Assembly (NCBI RefSeq): GCF_003576455.2
Contig: NZ_CP032869.1
Location: 7,068,001-7,132,000, forward strand
Direction: 5' to 3'
Origin: Mucilaginibacter celer
GTDB lineage: Bacteria; Bacteroidota; Bacteroidia; Sphingobacteriales; Sphingobacteriaceae
DNA: 64,000 nucleotides
Shown here: positions 50,148 to 58,136 of the stretch, one piece after another
How the letters are laid out: every line of letters starts with the position of its first letter
How positions within the stretch are numbered: position 1 is the first letter of the stretch
Translations under genes and position numbers: made by a program
Notes under the pieces: generated by a model
The model's database searches: none
What the model was told of the DNA's origin: nothing
Seen by the model: the letters and a program-made list of their open reading frames with translations, nothing else

Positions 50148-51101
50148 TCAAATAATGTTTTTCAGGTTGCCCAGCATATCGGCCACCATTTTGGGCAGAT
50201 CATATTCCAGCTGCCAACCCCAGTCATTTTGGGCGTAACTATCATCTATCGATTTTGGCCAGCTATCGGCAATAGCCTGGCGCGGATCATTTTCGCTATA
50301 GCTGATCTCAAAACCGGGGATCAGTTTCTGGATCTCAGCAGCCAACTGCTCGGGAGTAAAACTAATACCTGCAAGATTGTAGGATGAACGGATGCTGATC
50401 TTTTCGGCCGGGGCATCCATCAAACTAATGGTAGCGCGAATGGCATCGTCCATATACATCATGGGCAAGGCAGTGCCTTCGGCCAGGAAACTTTCGTATT
50501 TACCGGTTTTTAAGGCCTGGTGAAATATGTGTACCGCATAATCGGTAGTACCACCGCCCGGGTTGGCTTTCCAGCCTATCAGGCCTGGGTAGCGGATGCT
50601 GCGTACATCCAGACCGTATTTATTAAAATAGTACTCGCACCAGCGCTCGCCTGCCAGTTTGCTGAAACCGTAAACCGTGTTTGGATCCATTACGCAATAC
50701 TGCGGTGTATGATGCTGCGGCGAATGCGGGCCGAAAACAGCTATCGAGCTTGGCCAAAAAACTTTAGCAACTTTAAACTCAACCGCGAAATCGAGGATAT
50801 GCAGCAGGCCTGTCATGTTCAGGTCCCAGGCCATTTTGGGTTTTTGTTCGCCTACGGCAGATAGGATGGCCGCCAGCAGGTAAACCTGTGTAGGGCGATG
50901 CTTATCAAATATGTGGTGCAGGTTATCCTTATCGAGCACATTAACCAGTTCGAACGGGCCTGTGCTGCTACGCATAGCATAGGTAGGGCTGTTGATATCC
51001 GAAGCTACAACCGCCTCGGCCCCGTGTATATTTCTCAAAGCCATTACCAGTTCGGTGCCTATTTGTCCGTTAGCACCGATCACTAAAATCTTTTCGCTCA
51101 T
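50148..51101 (-). CDS. L-threonine 3-dehydrogenase, short-chain (extended SDR) type
   Basis: The first step of threonine catabolism: threonine + NAD to 2-amino-3-ketobutyrate, the substrate of Kbl (30686-31876). The NAD motif is VIGANGQIGTEL (residues ~6-17) and the catalytic SDR triad is in SSIAVFGP...TVYGFSKLAGE (Tyr-x3-Lys as YGFSK). RYPGLIGWKANPGGGTTDYAVHIF is typical of the bacterial short-chain enzymes rather than the zinc type. The start is ATG 51101 (MSEKILVIG). A -7 box lies upstream at 51122. Confidence 0.9.
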   Translation of the reverse strand: MSEKILVIGANGQIGTELVMALRNIHGAEAVVASDINSPTYAMRSSTGPFELVNVLDKDNLHHIFDKHRPTQVYLLAAILSAVGEQKPKMAWDLNMTGLLHILDFAVEFKVAKVFWPSSIAVFGPHSPQHHTPQYCVMDPNTVYGFSKLAGERWCEYYFNKYGLDVRSIRYPGLIGWKANPGGGTTDYAVHIFHQALKTGKYESFLAEGTALPMMYMDDAIRATISLMDAPAEKISIRSSYNLAGISFTPEQLAAEIQKLIPGFEISYSENDPRQAIADSWPKSIDDSYAQNDWGWQLEYDLPKMVADMLGNLKNII

Positions 51102-51121
51102 CAATTTTGAGTTTTACGGGG

Positions 51122-51129
51122 CAAAGGTA
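51122..51129 (-). promoter_or_regulatory. -7 box of threonine dehydrogenase
   Basis: The minus strand reads TACCTTTG, a TAnnTTTG match 20 nt before the ATG. Confidence 0.6.
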
Positions 51130-51189
51130 GGAATTTGGTTGTTAAGTGAATGGTTGATTAGGTGAGTGGTTGTTTTTGTTTTTGGGATT

Positions 51190-51428
51190 ACACCGATTAG
51201 GGATTGATTACACCGATAACACCGATTTTGAGTTTGATTTTATCTGGTTGATTCTGTTAATTCTAAAATTCTGTAAATTCTGATTCAGACAGTTGCGTTA
51301 GCGATAGTAGCGGATACCGGCCTTGTGGCTAATGCCTTGTGTAGTATGAGCGGATAGCGCGGACCGGAGGTAACGCCATTATCTATGTCAGATTTGTGAT
51401 TTTCGATTTCGGATTTTTTGTCTGAACT
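51190..51428. repeat. mosaic of dispersed repeats left of the IS element
   Basis: This gap holds GATTACACCGATT units (51190-51230), nonamer-phased AGAATT units on the minus strand ending in GATTCAGAC (51243-51290), a GC-rich AGCGGATA repeat (51297-51375), TNNGATT heptamers (51388-51415) and GTCTGAAC (51420-51427). No gene is evident. Confidence 0.7.
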
Positions 51429-51467
51429 GACTTGTCCTGCTATAGGTTGACACAAAAGTAGTCAGCA

Positions 51468-51800
51468 ATGGATTATACATTAAGAAAAGCGCTTGCCATA
51501 GAAGAATATTTGGCGGGCGGCACAACATCAGCTAAATTAGGGCAGAAATACGGATTCGGAAACGCGAGCGTATCAAGATGGGTTGTGGAAGAAAAGAAAA
51601 AGAACAATAAAATAGCGCAAAGGGCAGCATCCCTTCAAGTGGCAAAAGAACGGGAGGGCATGCCAGAGGACATCAAGGCCTTACAGGAAGAGTTACGTAA
51701 AGCCCAATTGAAGATCCATCTACTGGAAGCAATGATTGATATATCGGATGAGCAGTATGGCACCGATATCAGAAAAAAAGCTGGCCCCAGGCAGTCATGA
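51468..51800 (+). CDS. IS3-family transposase OrfA
   Basis: The 110-residue protein begins with a helix-turn-helix (LRKALAIEEYLAGGTTSAKLGQKYGFGNASVSRW, quoted in parts) that binds the IS ends, followed by a basic/helical segment (LQEELRKAQLKIHLLEAMI) forming a leucine-zipper-like coil. Its stop overlaps the OrfB start in ATGA, so both can be made without frameshifting, though IS3 elements usually use -1 frameshifting for an OrfAB fusion. Confidence 0.93.
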   Translation: MDYTLRKALAIEEYLAGGTTSAKLGQKYGFGNASVSRWVVEEKKKNNKIAQRAASLQVAKEREGMPEDIKALQEELRKAQLKIHLLEAMIDISDEQYGTDIRKKAGPRQS

Positions 51801-52705
51801 AAGTAGAACAAAGCCAGGGTTGTAGCTTATCCCTGTTATGTTCACTGTCTGGGTATTCGCGCCAAGCCTATTATAAGCGACGTTTATTGGAAGAGCGGGA
51901 CCCCATCAAGGAGGAATTGTTGGTTCAGCAGGTTATCGGCTATAGGGATTTACAACCCCGTATTGGTGGACGTAAACTATTCTTCCTTATGACCCCTTTT
52001 ATCAAGGCCCATAAATTAAAAATGGGTAGAGATCACTTTTTCAGGATGCTGGGCAAGTATGGCTTGTTGAACAAAAAGCGGCGTGGTAAACCACAAACTA
52101 CTGATTCCAATCACTGGATGAAGAAATATCCCGATCTGATCAAAAACATGGTCCCTACGCGCTCAGAACAGTTATGGGTAAGCGATATCACTTACCTTGA
52201 GCTCAGCAGTGAATTTGCTTATCTGAGCCTTGTAACGGATGCCTATAGCCGTAAGATCGTTGGTTTTCATGTTAGCGAGAACCTGACAGCTGAAGGCAGT
52301 ATACAGGCACTCAGGATGGCTATTGAGGGGCGTCAGAATAAAGAAGGGCTGATCCATCACTCAGATCGGGGAACGCAATATTGTTGCCATGATTATATAA
52401 AAACACTACAGGAGAACAACATAGATATTAGCATGACCCAAAGCGGGGATCCAAGAGACAATGCGATTGCTGAGCGGGTAAACGGGATCCTGAAAATGGA
52501 ACTACTAAAGCCATCGTTCATAGATATTGAAGATGCAAGAACTGCTGTGACACAGGCAGTCAATATTTATAATTACTTACGCCCTCATAGCAGCATATCG
52601 ATGTTAACACCTGCACTGGTACATACCAGAAAGTTTAAGCTCAAACGCCTCTGGAGGAACAATTATAAGAGTAAACCTGCAAAAAGGGAGGAGACAGCCG
52701 GGTAG
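51797..52705 (+). CDS. IS3-family transposase OrfB (DDE integrase core)
   Basis: The 302-residue protein has the rve catalytic core. The acidic triad is D130 (WVSDITYLEL), D190 (HHSDRGTQY) and E226 (AIAERVNG), with the D-x35-E spacing of IS3/retroviral integrases. An N-terminal region with YYKRRL and a DNA-binding stretch precedes it. It is intact and probably active. Confidence 0.96.
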   Translation: MKVEQSQGCSLSLLCSLSGYSRQAYYKRRLLEERDPIKEELLVQQVIGYRDLQPRIGGRKLFFLMTPFIKAHKLKMGRDHFFRMLGKYGLLNKKRRGKPQTTDSNHWMKKYPDLIKNMVPTRSEQLWVSDITYLELSSEFAYLSLVTDAYSRKIVGFHVSENLTAEGSIQALRMAIEGRQNKEGLIHHSDRGTQYCCHDYIKTLQENNIDISMTQSGDPRDNAIAERVNGILKMELLKPSFIDIEDARTAVTQAVNIYNYLRPHSSISMLTPALVHTRKFKLKRLWRNNYKSKPAKREETAG

Positions 52706-52761
52706 TTATCAACAACAAACGCCCGTTTTTAAAAAGAAAAAAAGAAGCAAAAAAAGAAAAA

Positions 52762-52808
52762 CGTGTTAGGATGTGGGTAACGCGTAGCGTTATCCACATC
52801 CTAACACG
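52762..52808. other. 22-bp hairpin near the right end of the IS
   Basis: Arms CGTGTTAGGATGTGGGTAAC... (52762-52783) and their complement (52787-52808) pair with one mismatch around loop GTA. No T run follows. It lies between the orfB stop and the right inverted repeat, in a stretch rich in A. Confidence 0.8.
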
Positions 52809-52899
52809 ACAAACAAACAATAATTATCTTTATTTTTATAAAATCACTGTCAACCTTTTTTAGGACGAGTCAAACCCGAATTTTAAGAAATTTTGAGAA

Positions 52900-53065
52900 T
52901 TTATTGAATTTGCCCGGCATTCTGTCTAATTCCTTGATTCCCCCAAATTCGAGTTCAGACAAAAAAATCAGCGAAATCAACGTAATCAAAATTATCAACG
53001 GTTCAAAATCGGTATAATGCCCAGCACACCACTCAACCAATCCAACCCAATCAACCACTCACCAA
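52900..53065. repeat. mosaic of dispersed repeats right of the IS element
   Basis: This includes GTTCAGAC (52953-52960) and the nonamers AATCAGCGA, AATCAACGT, AATCAAAAT and TATCAACGG (52966-53001), followed by AATCGGTATAATG and a stretch with CCAATCC/CAACCAATCC words. It repeats blocks seen after recJ and rlmD. Confidence 0.75.
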
Positions 53066-53206
53066 TCCCCATTAAAACCATAGACTTAATATTTCTCCAA
53101 TACCAAAAAAATGTGCATATTTGAGGGTTTAACTTTTAAAACACATAATCAATTAAAAAGGGGCCGCTGTGAAGCAGCCCGGATACATTTCAAAAACAAT
53201 TTAAAA

Positions 53207-54214
53207 ATGAAAGTCGCAGTAGTAGGTGCTACAGGATTAGTAGGCACCAAAATGTTGCAGGTTCTTGCAGAACGCAACTTCCCCGTTACAGAATTAATTC
53301 CCGTAGCTTCAGAAAAAAGTATTGGTAAAGAAATTACTTTTAAGGGTAAGCAATTTAAGGTGGTTTCTGTTGAGGATGCGATTAAGATGAAGCCGGACGT
53401 AGCGATTTTCTCGGCCGGCGGAAGCACTTCATTACAGCAAGCCCCTTTATTTGCGGCTGCTGGTACAACTGTTATCGATAACTCATCGGCATGGCGCATG
53501 GATCCAACCAAAAAACTGGTTGTGCCCGAAGTGAATGCTGATGTTTTAACTGCCGAAGATAAGATCATTGCCAACCCAAATTGCTCAACCATACAAATGG
53601 TAGTGGCCTTAAAACCGCTGCACGATAAATATAAAATTAAAAGGGTAGTGGTTTCAACCTACCAATCAGTTACCGGCACAGGTGTTAAAGCTGTTGATCA
53701 GCTTTTTAACGAGCGTAACGGTGTTGACGGACCAAAGGTTTACCCTTACACTATCGACCTGAACGTGATCCCTCAAATTGACGTATTTACCGAAAACGGT
53801 TATACCAAAGAGGAGATGAAAATGATCCTCGAAACTAAAAAGATCATGGGCGATGACAGCATTAAAGTAACCGCTACTACAGTGCGTATCCCGGTTATGG
53901 GCGGCCACTCGGAGTCGGTTAATATTGAGTTTGCCAATGATTTTGACCTTGCCGAAGTACGTGAGCTGTTAGCTAACGCGCCGGGCATTGTTGTAGTTGA
54001 CGATACCGCTAACCTGAAATACCCAATGCCGCTCGACGCGCATGATAAAGATGAGGTATTTGTAGGCCGTATCCGTCGTGATGAAACTCAGGATAATACC
54101 TTGAACTGCTGGATAGTATCAGATAACCTGCGTAAAGGTGCTGCTACCAATGCCGTGCAAATTGCAGAGTATTTGGCTGCACAGCATTTGATCGGTCAGC
54201 CGGTTGAGGCGTAA
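53207..54214 (+). CDS. asd: aspartate-semialdehyde dehydrogenase
   Basis: Asd reduces aspartyl phosphate to aspartate semialdehyde for lysine, threonine and methionine synthesis. The NADP motif VGATGLVGTKML starts at residue 6. The catalytic Cys126 is in NPNCSTIQMV. The segment VVSTYQSVTGTG is conserved, and the C-terminal HSESVNIEF holds the catalytic histidine. The start is ATG 53207 (MKVAVVGATG); a longer frame to 53111 lacks family support. Length 335 aa. Confidence 0.96.
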   Translation: MKVAVVGATGLVGTKMLQVLAERNFPVTELIPVASEKSIGKEITFKGKQFKVVSVEDAIKMKPDVAIFSAGGSTSLQQAPLFAAAGTTVIDNSSAWRMDPTKKLVVPEVNADVLTAEDKIIANPNCSTIQMVVALKPLHDKYKIKRVVVSTYQSVTGTGVKAVDQLFNERNGVDGPKVYPYTIDLNVIPQIDVFTENGYTKEEMKMILETKKIMGDDSIKVTATTVRIPVMGGHSESVNIEFANDFDLAEVRELLANAPGIVVVDDTANLKYPMPLDAHDKDEVFVGRIRRDETQDNTLNCWIVSDNLRKGAATNAVQIAEYLAAQHLIGQPVEA

Positions 54215-54235
54215 GCGGAAAAATATTTCTTGATG

Positions 54236-54266
54236 AGCCCTGTAGCATGAGCTATGGGGCTTTTTT
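54236..54266 (+). terminator. terminator of asd
   Basis: Imperfect stem AGCCCTGTAGC / GCTATGGGGCT with loop ATGA followed by TTTTTT. Confidence 0.75.
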
Positions 54267-54283
54267 GTCGGAAAAATATTTCC

Positions 54284-54291
54284 TACATTTG
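54284..54291 (+). promoter_or_regulatory. -7 box of the HicBA pair
   Basis: TACATTTG is a TAnnTTTG match ending three bases before the hicB-like start codon, predicting a leaderless message. Confidence 0.55.
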
Positions 54292-54294
54292 AGT

Positions 54295-54501
54295 ATGAAT
54301 GAAATATTTTTCCTTGTTGAAGACGCTATAGAAGGGGGATATAATGCCCGTGCGATGGGTGAATCAATCTATACGCAAGGAGATACACTGGATGAGCTTA
54401 AGGCTAATATACGGGATGCTGTTCATTGCCATTTTGATGAAGATAAATTGCCGAAGATGATCCGTTTGCATTTTGTAAAAGAAGAAGTTATAACTGTTTG
54501 A
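54295..54501 (+). CDS. HicB-like antitoxin (small; often mis-named 2-oxoisovalerate dehydrogenase)
   Basis: The 68-residue protein is FLVEDAIEGGYNARAMGESIYTQGDTLDELKANIRDAVHCHF (cited in parts), the partial RNase-H-like fold of HicB antitoxins. I choose ATG 54295 (MNEIFFLVEDAIEGG) because it begins the conserved domain; a frame from 54247 adds 16 unrelated residues. The gene precedes the hicA-like toxin by 16 nt. There is no extra DNA-binding tail, so autoregulation might need the toxin. Confidence 0.8.
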   Translation: MNEIFFLVEDAIEGGYNARAMGESIYTQGDTLDELKANIRDAVHCHFDEDKLPKMIRLHFVKEEVITV

Positions 54502-54517
54502 ACTTCCTGAATCAATT

Positions 54518-54763
54518 ATGTCACCTAAGGCCCCGCGCAATGTATCAGGAAAAGATTTGATCAAAGTTTTATCGAAATATGGTTACGCAGTAGTACGGCA
54601 AACAGGAAGCCATATCAGGTTGTCAATATCTCTTAATGATGGTATTAAAAGCGTTACTGTTCCAAATCATGATCCTTTAAAATTGGGAACACTTATGGCC
54701 ATTATTAATGATGTATCAGAACAGTTGAAGATCAACAAGAATGATATAATTAGTAAGCTTTAA
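54518..54763 (+). CDS. hicA: HicA-type toxin (mRNA interferase)
   Basis: The 81-residue protein has the HicA dsRBD-like fold with catalytic His in RQTGSHIRLS and the tail LGTLMAIINDVSEQLKI. It would cleave mRNA and be held inactive by the upstream HicB-like protein. The antitoxin-first order differs from the classical hicA-hicB order but is common in this size class. Confidence 0.85.
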   Translation: MSPKAPRNVSGKDLIKVLSKYGYAVVRQTGSHIRLSISLNDGIKSVTVPNHDPLKLGTLMAIINDVSEQLKINKNDIISKL

Positions 54764-54786
54764 AGTTTTATCAACGATGTTTTTTG

Positions 54787-54820
54787 ATAGGGATAATCAT
54801 TTGGCTATCCCTATTTTTAT
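54787..54820 (+). terminator. terminator after hicA
   Basis: Perfect 9-bp stem ATAGGGATA / TATCCCTAT followed by TTTTTAT. Confidence 0.7.
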
Positions 54821-54835
54821 GCAATAATATTTACC

Positions 54836-55600
54836 ATGAGAACTTTAAGCACCCTGTTTTTTCTGTGTTGTTTGGCAATGTCAACTTTCGCTCAGACCCC
54901 ACGTGCCGTTGAAACTGATCTGCTTAAATCATTTAAAAAAATCGAGTATCTATACGATCATCATAACATCGGAGACGATTTGATTGATGCTAATAGTGTT
55001 TTCAGAAATAAATTGAAAAATTATACAGAGAACTACCCTGCTTCAATCAAGTTGCCATTTGATTCATTGAAAAAGGCACGGCTGGATATTTTTACTTCGG
55101 CTGATGGCTTATTTCGGATCTACTCGTGGGATACCTGGTTGGGCGGCTCCATGCATATTTTCGACAATGTATTACAATACAAAGTTGGAACGAAAACCAA
55201 ATCTGTTCTGCTTAAAGGTACAGTAAATAGTTATATTCCGTTTTATAACAATTTGTACACGTTTAAAGCAGGCTATAAAACTTATTACCTGGGAATTTAT
55301 AATACTATCTATTCAGATAAAGACGTAGGGACCGGGATTAAAGTTTTCGCTATCGAAAACGGAAAATTGAATGATGATGTGAAAGTTATCAAAACGGGTT
55401 CGGGTTTGAAAAGCAAGATATATTATGATTACGATTTTTGGTCGGTTGTTGATATCGACTTTGAAAAACGCCCAACTATTACATTTGATCAAACAACTCA
55501 AACGATTCATTTACCATTGGTAGACGAAGACGGCAAGATAACCAAAAAGCTGATCAACTATAAGTTTAACGGGCAATACTTCGAAAAAATAAAAAGCTAA
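54836..55600 (+). CDS. secreted protein of unknown function, paralogue 1
   Basis: A signal peptide (ending TFAQ) precedes a ~235-residue domain rich in aromatic strands. The most conserved segment, shared with the next gene, is FTSADGLFRIYSWDTWLGG. Also shared are LLKSFKKIEYLY near the start and YDYDFWSV near the end. I recognise no family. It and the downstream gene are tandem copies that have diverged strongly. Confidence 0.65.
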   Translation: MRTLSTLFFLCCLAMSTFAQTPRAVETDLLKSFKKIEYLYDHHNIGDDLIDANSVFRNKLKNYTENYPASIKLPFDSLKKARLDIFTSADGLFRIYSWDTWLGGSMHIFDNVLQYKVGTKTKSVLLKGTVNSYIPFYNNLYTFKAGYKTYYLGIYNTIYSDKDVGTGIKVFAIENGKLNDDVKVIKTGSGLKSKIYYDYDFWSVVDIDFEKRPTITFDQTTQTIHLPLVDEDGKITKKLINYKFNGQYFEKIKS

Positions 55601-55673
55601 AAAACAACTAACTGGCTGCCGTACTACCATAAATGTCCGCGCAATTTGCTTTTTTTGCGTATCTTGTTTACCG

Positions 55674-56456
55674 ATGAAAACCTTTAAATTTATAATTGTT
55701 TTCTTTTGCTGTTTTTACTCAGCCAATTTGTTTGCGCAAACGCCGCAGGCAATCGAAGCCGATCTGCTCCGTATTTTTAAACGGGTAAACTACTACGGCT
55801 CGCACAAAAAAGAGTGGAAAGCTATTGATTCATTGCAGAAAATGAACAAGATCTTCGGCTTTAAACTTAAATACTACACCTCCAAATATCCCGAAACCAT
55901 CAGCTACCCTTTTACCGAAATAAAAAAGGAACGGGTAGTGATAGCAACATCAGCGGATGGCTTGTTCCGTACTTATTCGTGGGATACCCGGTTGGGATCG
56001 GTAGGGTACGATTTTGATAATGTACTGCAGTTTACGGCTAATGGCAAAGTATTGTCATCTCTTAAAATGGATTCAGTAGGGAAGAAACATAATCCGGTAT
56101 TCTGGTATTCTAAAATTTATACGCTCCAATCGGGTAGCAAAACCTATTATCTCGCGGCGTACAATTCGGTACGATCAAGCGTTGATGCTACCCAGGGAGT
56201 ACAGTTTTTCGCTATTGAAAATGGTAAACTGAACGGTGCCGTGTTGCTGGTTAAAACACCAACAGGCTTGCACAGTAAAATATATTTCGACTACGATTTT
56301 CTTTCGGTAGTGAACATGAACGTGATTCCAACTATTTATTACGATACTAAAACACAAACCATCCATAGTCCGTTAGTTAACGCGAAACGACAAGTTACCC
56401 GCGATTATATCGTTTATAAATTTACCGGAAAGTATTTTGAGCGGGTAAAAAATTAA
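55674..56456 (+). CDS. secreted protein of unknown function, paralogue 2
   Basis: The 260-residue protein has a signal peptide (ending NLFAQ) and the same pattern as paralogue 1: ADLLRIFKRVNYYGS, ATSADGLFRTYSWDTRLGS, YFDYDFLSV and a C-terminal YKFTGKYFERVK. The two genes are 73 bp apart. The stop codon TAA (56454-56456) forms the start of the -7 box of the following LysR gene. Confidence 0.65.
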   Translation: MKTFKFIIVFFCCFYSANLFAQTPQAIEADLLRIFKRVNYYGSHKKEWKAIDSLQKMNKIFGFKLKYYTSKYPETISYPFTEIKKERVVIATSADGLFRTYSWDTRLGSVGYDFDNVLQFTANGKVLSSLKMDSVGKKHNPVFWYSKIYTLQSGSKTYYLAAYNSVRSSVDATQGVQFFAIENGKLNGAVLLVKTPTGLHSKIYFDYDFLSVVNMNVIPTIYYDTKTQTIHSPLVNAKRQVTRDYIVYKFTGKYFERVKN

Positions 56457-56461
56457 CTTTG
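56454..56461 (+). promoter_or_regulatory. -7 box of the LysR gene, overlapping a stop codon
   Basis: TAACTTTG begins with the TAA stop of the upstream gene and ends five bases before the LysR ATG at 56467. Confidence 0.55.
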
Positions 56462-56466
56462 CCCTC

Positions 56467-57369
56467 ATGATCTCATTTGCCCATCGCGTATTTATGGAAG
56501 TTGCCGCCAACCTGAGTTTCAGCAAGGCGGCCCAGGTGCTTTTTATTACGCAGCCTGCCATCAGTAAACACATTAAGGCTTTAGAAGATCAGTACAAAGT
56601 GCCCCTGTTTGAGCGTAAGCCCAACAGCATTTTGCTTACGGAAGCCGGCAATAAACTTAACGAGTACTTACAGCAAGCTACCGAAATTGAGCGGAAGATA
56701 GAATACGACCTATCGGTATTGAGCAACTTATCGCAGGCTGCAGGGCATTTGCGTTTGGGTGCCAGCACTACTATCGCCTTATATATTTTGCCGCCAATAT
56801 TGTCGGGCTTTCAGCGCGAATATGCCAATGTGGATGTGCAACTGGTAAACCGCAACAGCGAGTACATTTTGAATGCGCTGCTTAACCATGAGGTTGACAT
56901 TGGCATTATTGAGGTAGATAATAAACTCACCACCGTATCGTACACGCCATTTATGAGCGATGAGGTGATCCCGGTATGCTCGGCTAAAAGCCCGCTGGCG
57001 GGAAAATCACTCACATTGAAACAGCTTGTTAAAACTCCGCTTGCTGTACGGGAGCGCGGATCTGGAACTTTGAATGCCGTATTGAAATCATTATCAGCGT
57101 TACATATTAAACCGGCGGATCTATCAGTAAAAATTCGTTTAGGTGGTACAGAAGCGCTAAAAAACTTCCTCCTGGCCGATCAATGCCTCGGCTTTATGCC
57201 GCGCCCATCCATCATCCGTCAACTGGCCGAAGGTGATTTGGTTGAAGTGCCAATTGAAGGGTTAAAGATCACCCGTGATTTCTTTTTTATTCGCCGTAAA
57301 GGGACTGAGGATTACGGGTTGACGAGTAATTTTATCAATTTCGCCGCACAGCATATCAGCGCAAAATAA
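56467..57369 (+). CDS. LysR family transcriptional regulator
   Basis: The N-terminal winged helix is standard (FMEVAANLSFSKAAQVLFITQPAISKHIKALEDQYKVPLFER, in parts), followed by a linker helix and a periplasmic-binding-like effector domain (LRLGASTTIALYILPPIL). Length 300 aa. The target may be the neighbouring DJ-1/PfpI gene or its own promoter; nothing in the sequence decides. It has a short leader. Confidence 0.95.
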   Translation: MISFAHRVFMEVAANLSFSKAAQVLFITQPAISKHIKALEDQYKVPLFERKPNSILLTEAGNKLNEYLQQATEIERKIEYDLSVLSNLSQAAGHLRLGASTTIALYILPPILSGFQREYANVDVQLVNRNSEYILNALLNHEVDIGIIEVDNKLTTVSYTPFMSDEVIPVCSAKSPLAGKSLTLKQLVKTPLAVRERGSGTLNAVLKSLSALHIKPADLSVKIRLGGTEALKNFLLADQCLGFMPRPSIIRQLAEGDLVEVPIEGLKITRDFFFIRRKGTEDYGLTSNFINFAAQHISAK

Positions 57370-57499
57370 GTTGCGCAAAGTTGATGAGCCGCAGAAAACC
57401 TGCATCTTAGCTCTTTTTCAAATTCCAAAAACTATCCCCATTTCTGCCTGTAGTTATATTGTAATTAATTTTAATAATCATTAATTAAATAATGTAATT

Positions 57500-58048
57500 A
57501 TGGCAAGTTTGAATAACCGTAGGGTGGCTATCCTTACCGAAGAAGGATTTGAGCAGGTGGAGTTAACAAGCCCTAAAGAAGCTTTAGAGGCGGCGGGTGC
57601 TACTGTACATATTATATCGCCCCAAAGTGGCCGCATCAAGGCCTGGGACCAGACGGACTGGGGCATTGAAGTTGAAGTAGATCGTAACCTAAAAGATGTA
57701 AGCGCCGACGAATACGACGCCCTGGTATTGCCGGGCGGCGTACTTAATCCGGATAAATTAAGACAAAATGCCGAAGCAGTTGCCTTCGCGTCGTCGTTTT
57801 TAGAAGAAGGCAAGCCGGTAGCATCTATCTGCCACGGCCCGCAGCTATTGATAGAAACCGGTTTGCTGGAAGGCAGGCGTTTAACTTCATACCCATCACT
57901 GCAAACTGATTTAAAAAATGCCGGTGCTGATTGGGTTGATGAGGAGGTAGTTGTTGACAATGGCTTGGTGACCAGTCGCCGGCCGGATGATCTGGAAGCA
58001 TTTAACCGGAAGGCTATTGAAGAGATTGGTGAGGGTGTACACAGCTAA
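57500..58048 (+). CDS. DJ-1/PfpI family protein
   Basis: The 182-residue protein has the PfpI layout: AILTEEGFEQVELTSP, DALVLPGGVLNPDKLRQ and the nucleophile Cys in SICHGPQLLIETG with its following motif TSYPSLQTDLKNAG. Members are glyoxalases/chaperones or, in some, cysteine proteases. Activity cannot be told from the sequence. It is monocistronic after a 131-bp AT-rich gap. Confidence 0.92.
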   Translation: MASLNNRRVAILTEEGFEQVELTSPKEALEAAGATVHIISPQSGRIKAWDQTDWGIEVEVDRNLKDVSADEYDALVLPGGVLNPDKLRQNAEAVAFASSFLEEGKPVASICHGPQLLIETGLLEGRRLTSYPSLQTDLKNAGADWVDEEVVVDNGLVTSRRPDDLEAFNRKAIEEIGEGVHS

Positions 58049-58124
58049 ACCTTAATTTACGGGATTTCGGGATGCCTTGATGCTAATATTTCACGGTAAT
58101 CCTGAAATCCAGTAAATGATGGTT

Positions 58125-58132
58125 TATATTTA
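58125..58132 (+). promoter_or_regulatory. candidate -7 box of the carotenoid desaturase
   Basis: TATATTTA differs by one base from TAnnTTTG and ends four bases before the start codon at 58137. Confidence 0.4.
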
Positions 58133-58136
58133 CCCC

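Larger units (their letters stand above)
51433..52867 (+). mobile_element. IS3-family insertion sequence, about 1.43 kb
   Basis: Two overlapping transposase frames lie between 20-bp imperfect terminal inverted repeats: 51433-51452 (TGTCCTGCTATAGGTTGACA) and 52848-52867, 15 of 20 matching. The flanking bases (GACT / AGTC) are inverted rather than direct, so no target-site duplication is visible and the true ends may be 4 bp further out. Both frames are intact. It sits inside the mosaic repeat region. Confidence 0.9.

Noticed and set aside
51797..51803. Programmed -1 frameshift between orfA and orfB
   Set aside because: The genes overlap by ATGA and each has its own start; no slippery A6G-type heptamer was seen at the junction.
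53111..53206. N-terminal 32-residue extension of Asd
   Set aside because: It precedes the invariant VAVVGATG start and has no family counterpart.
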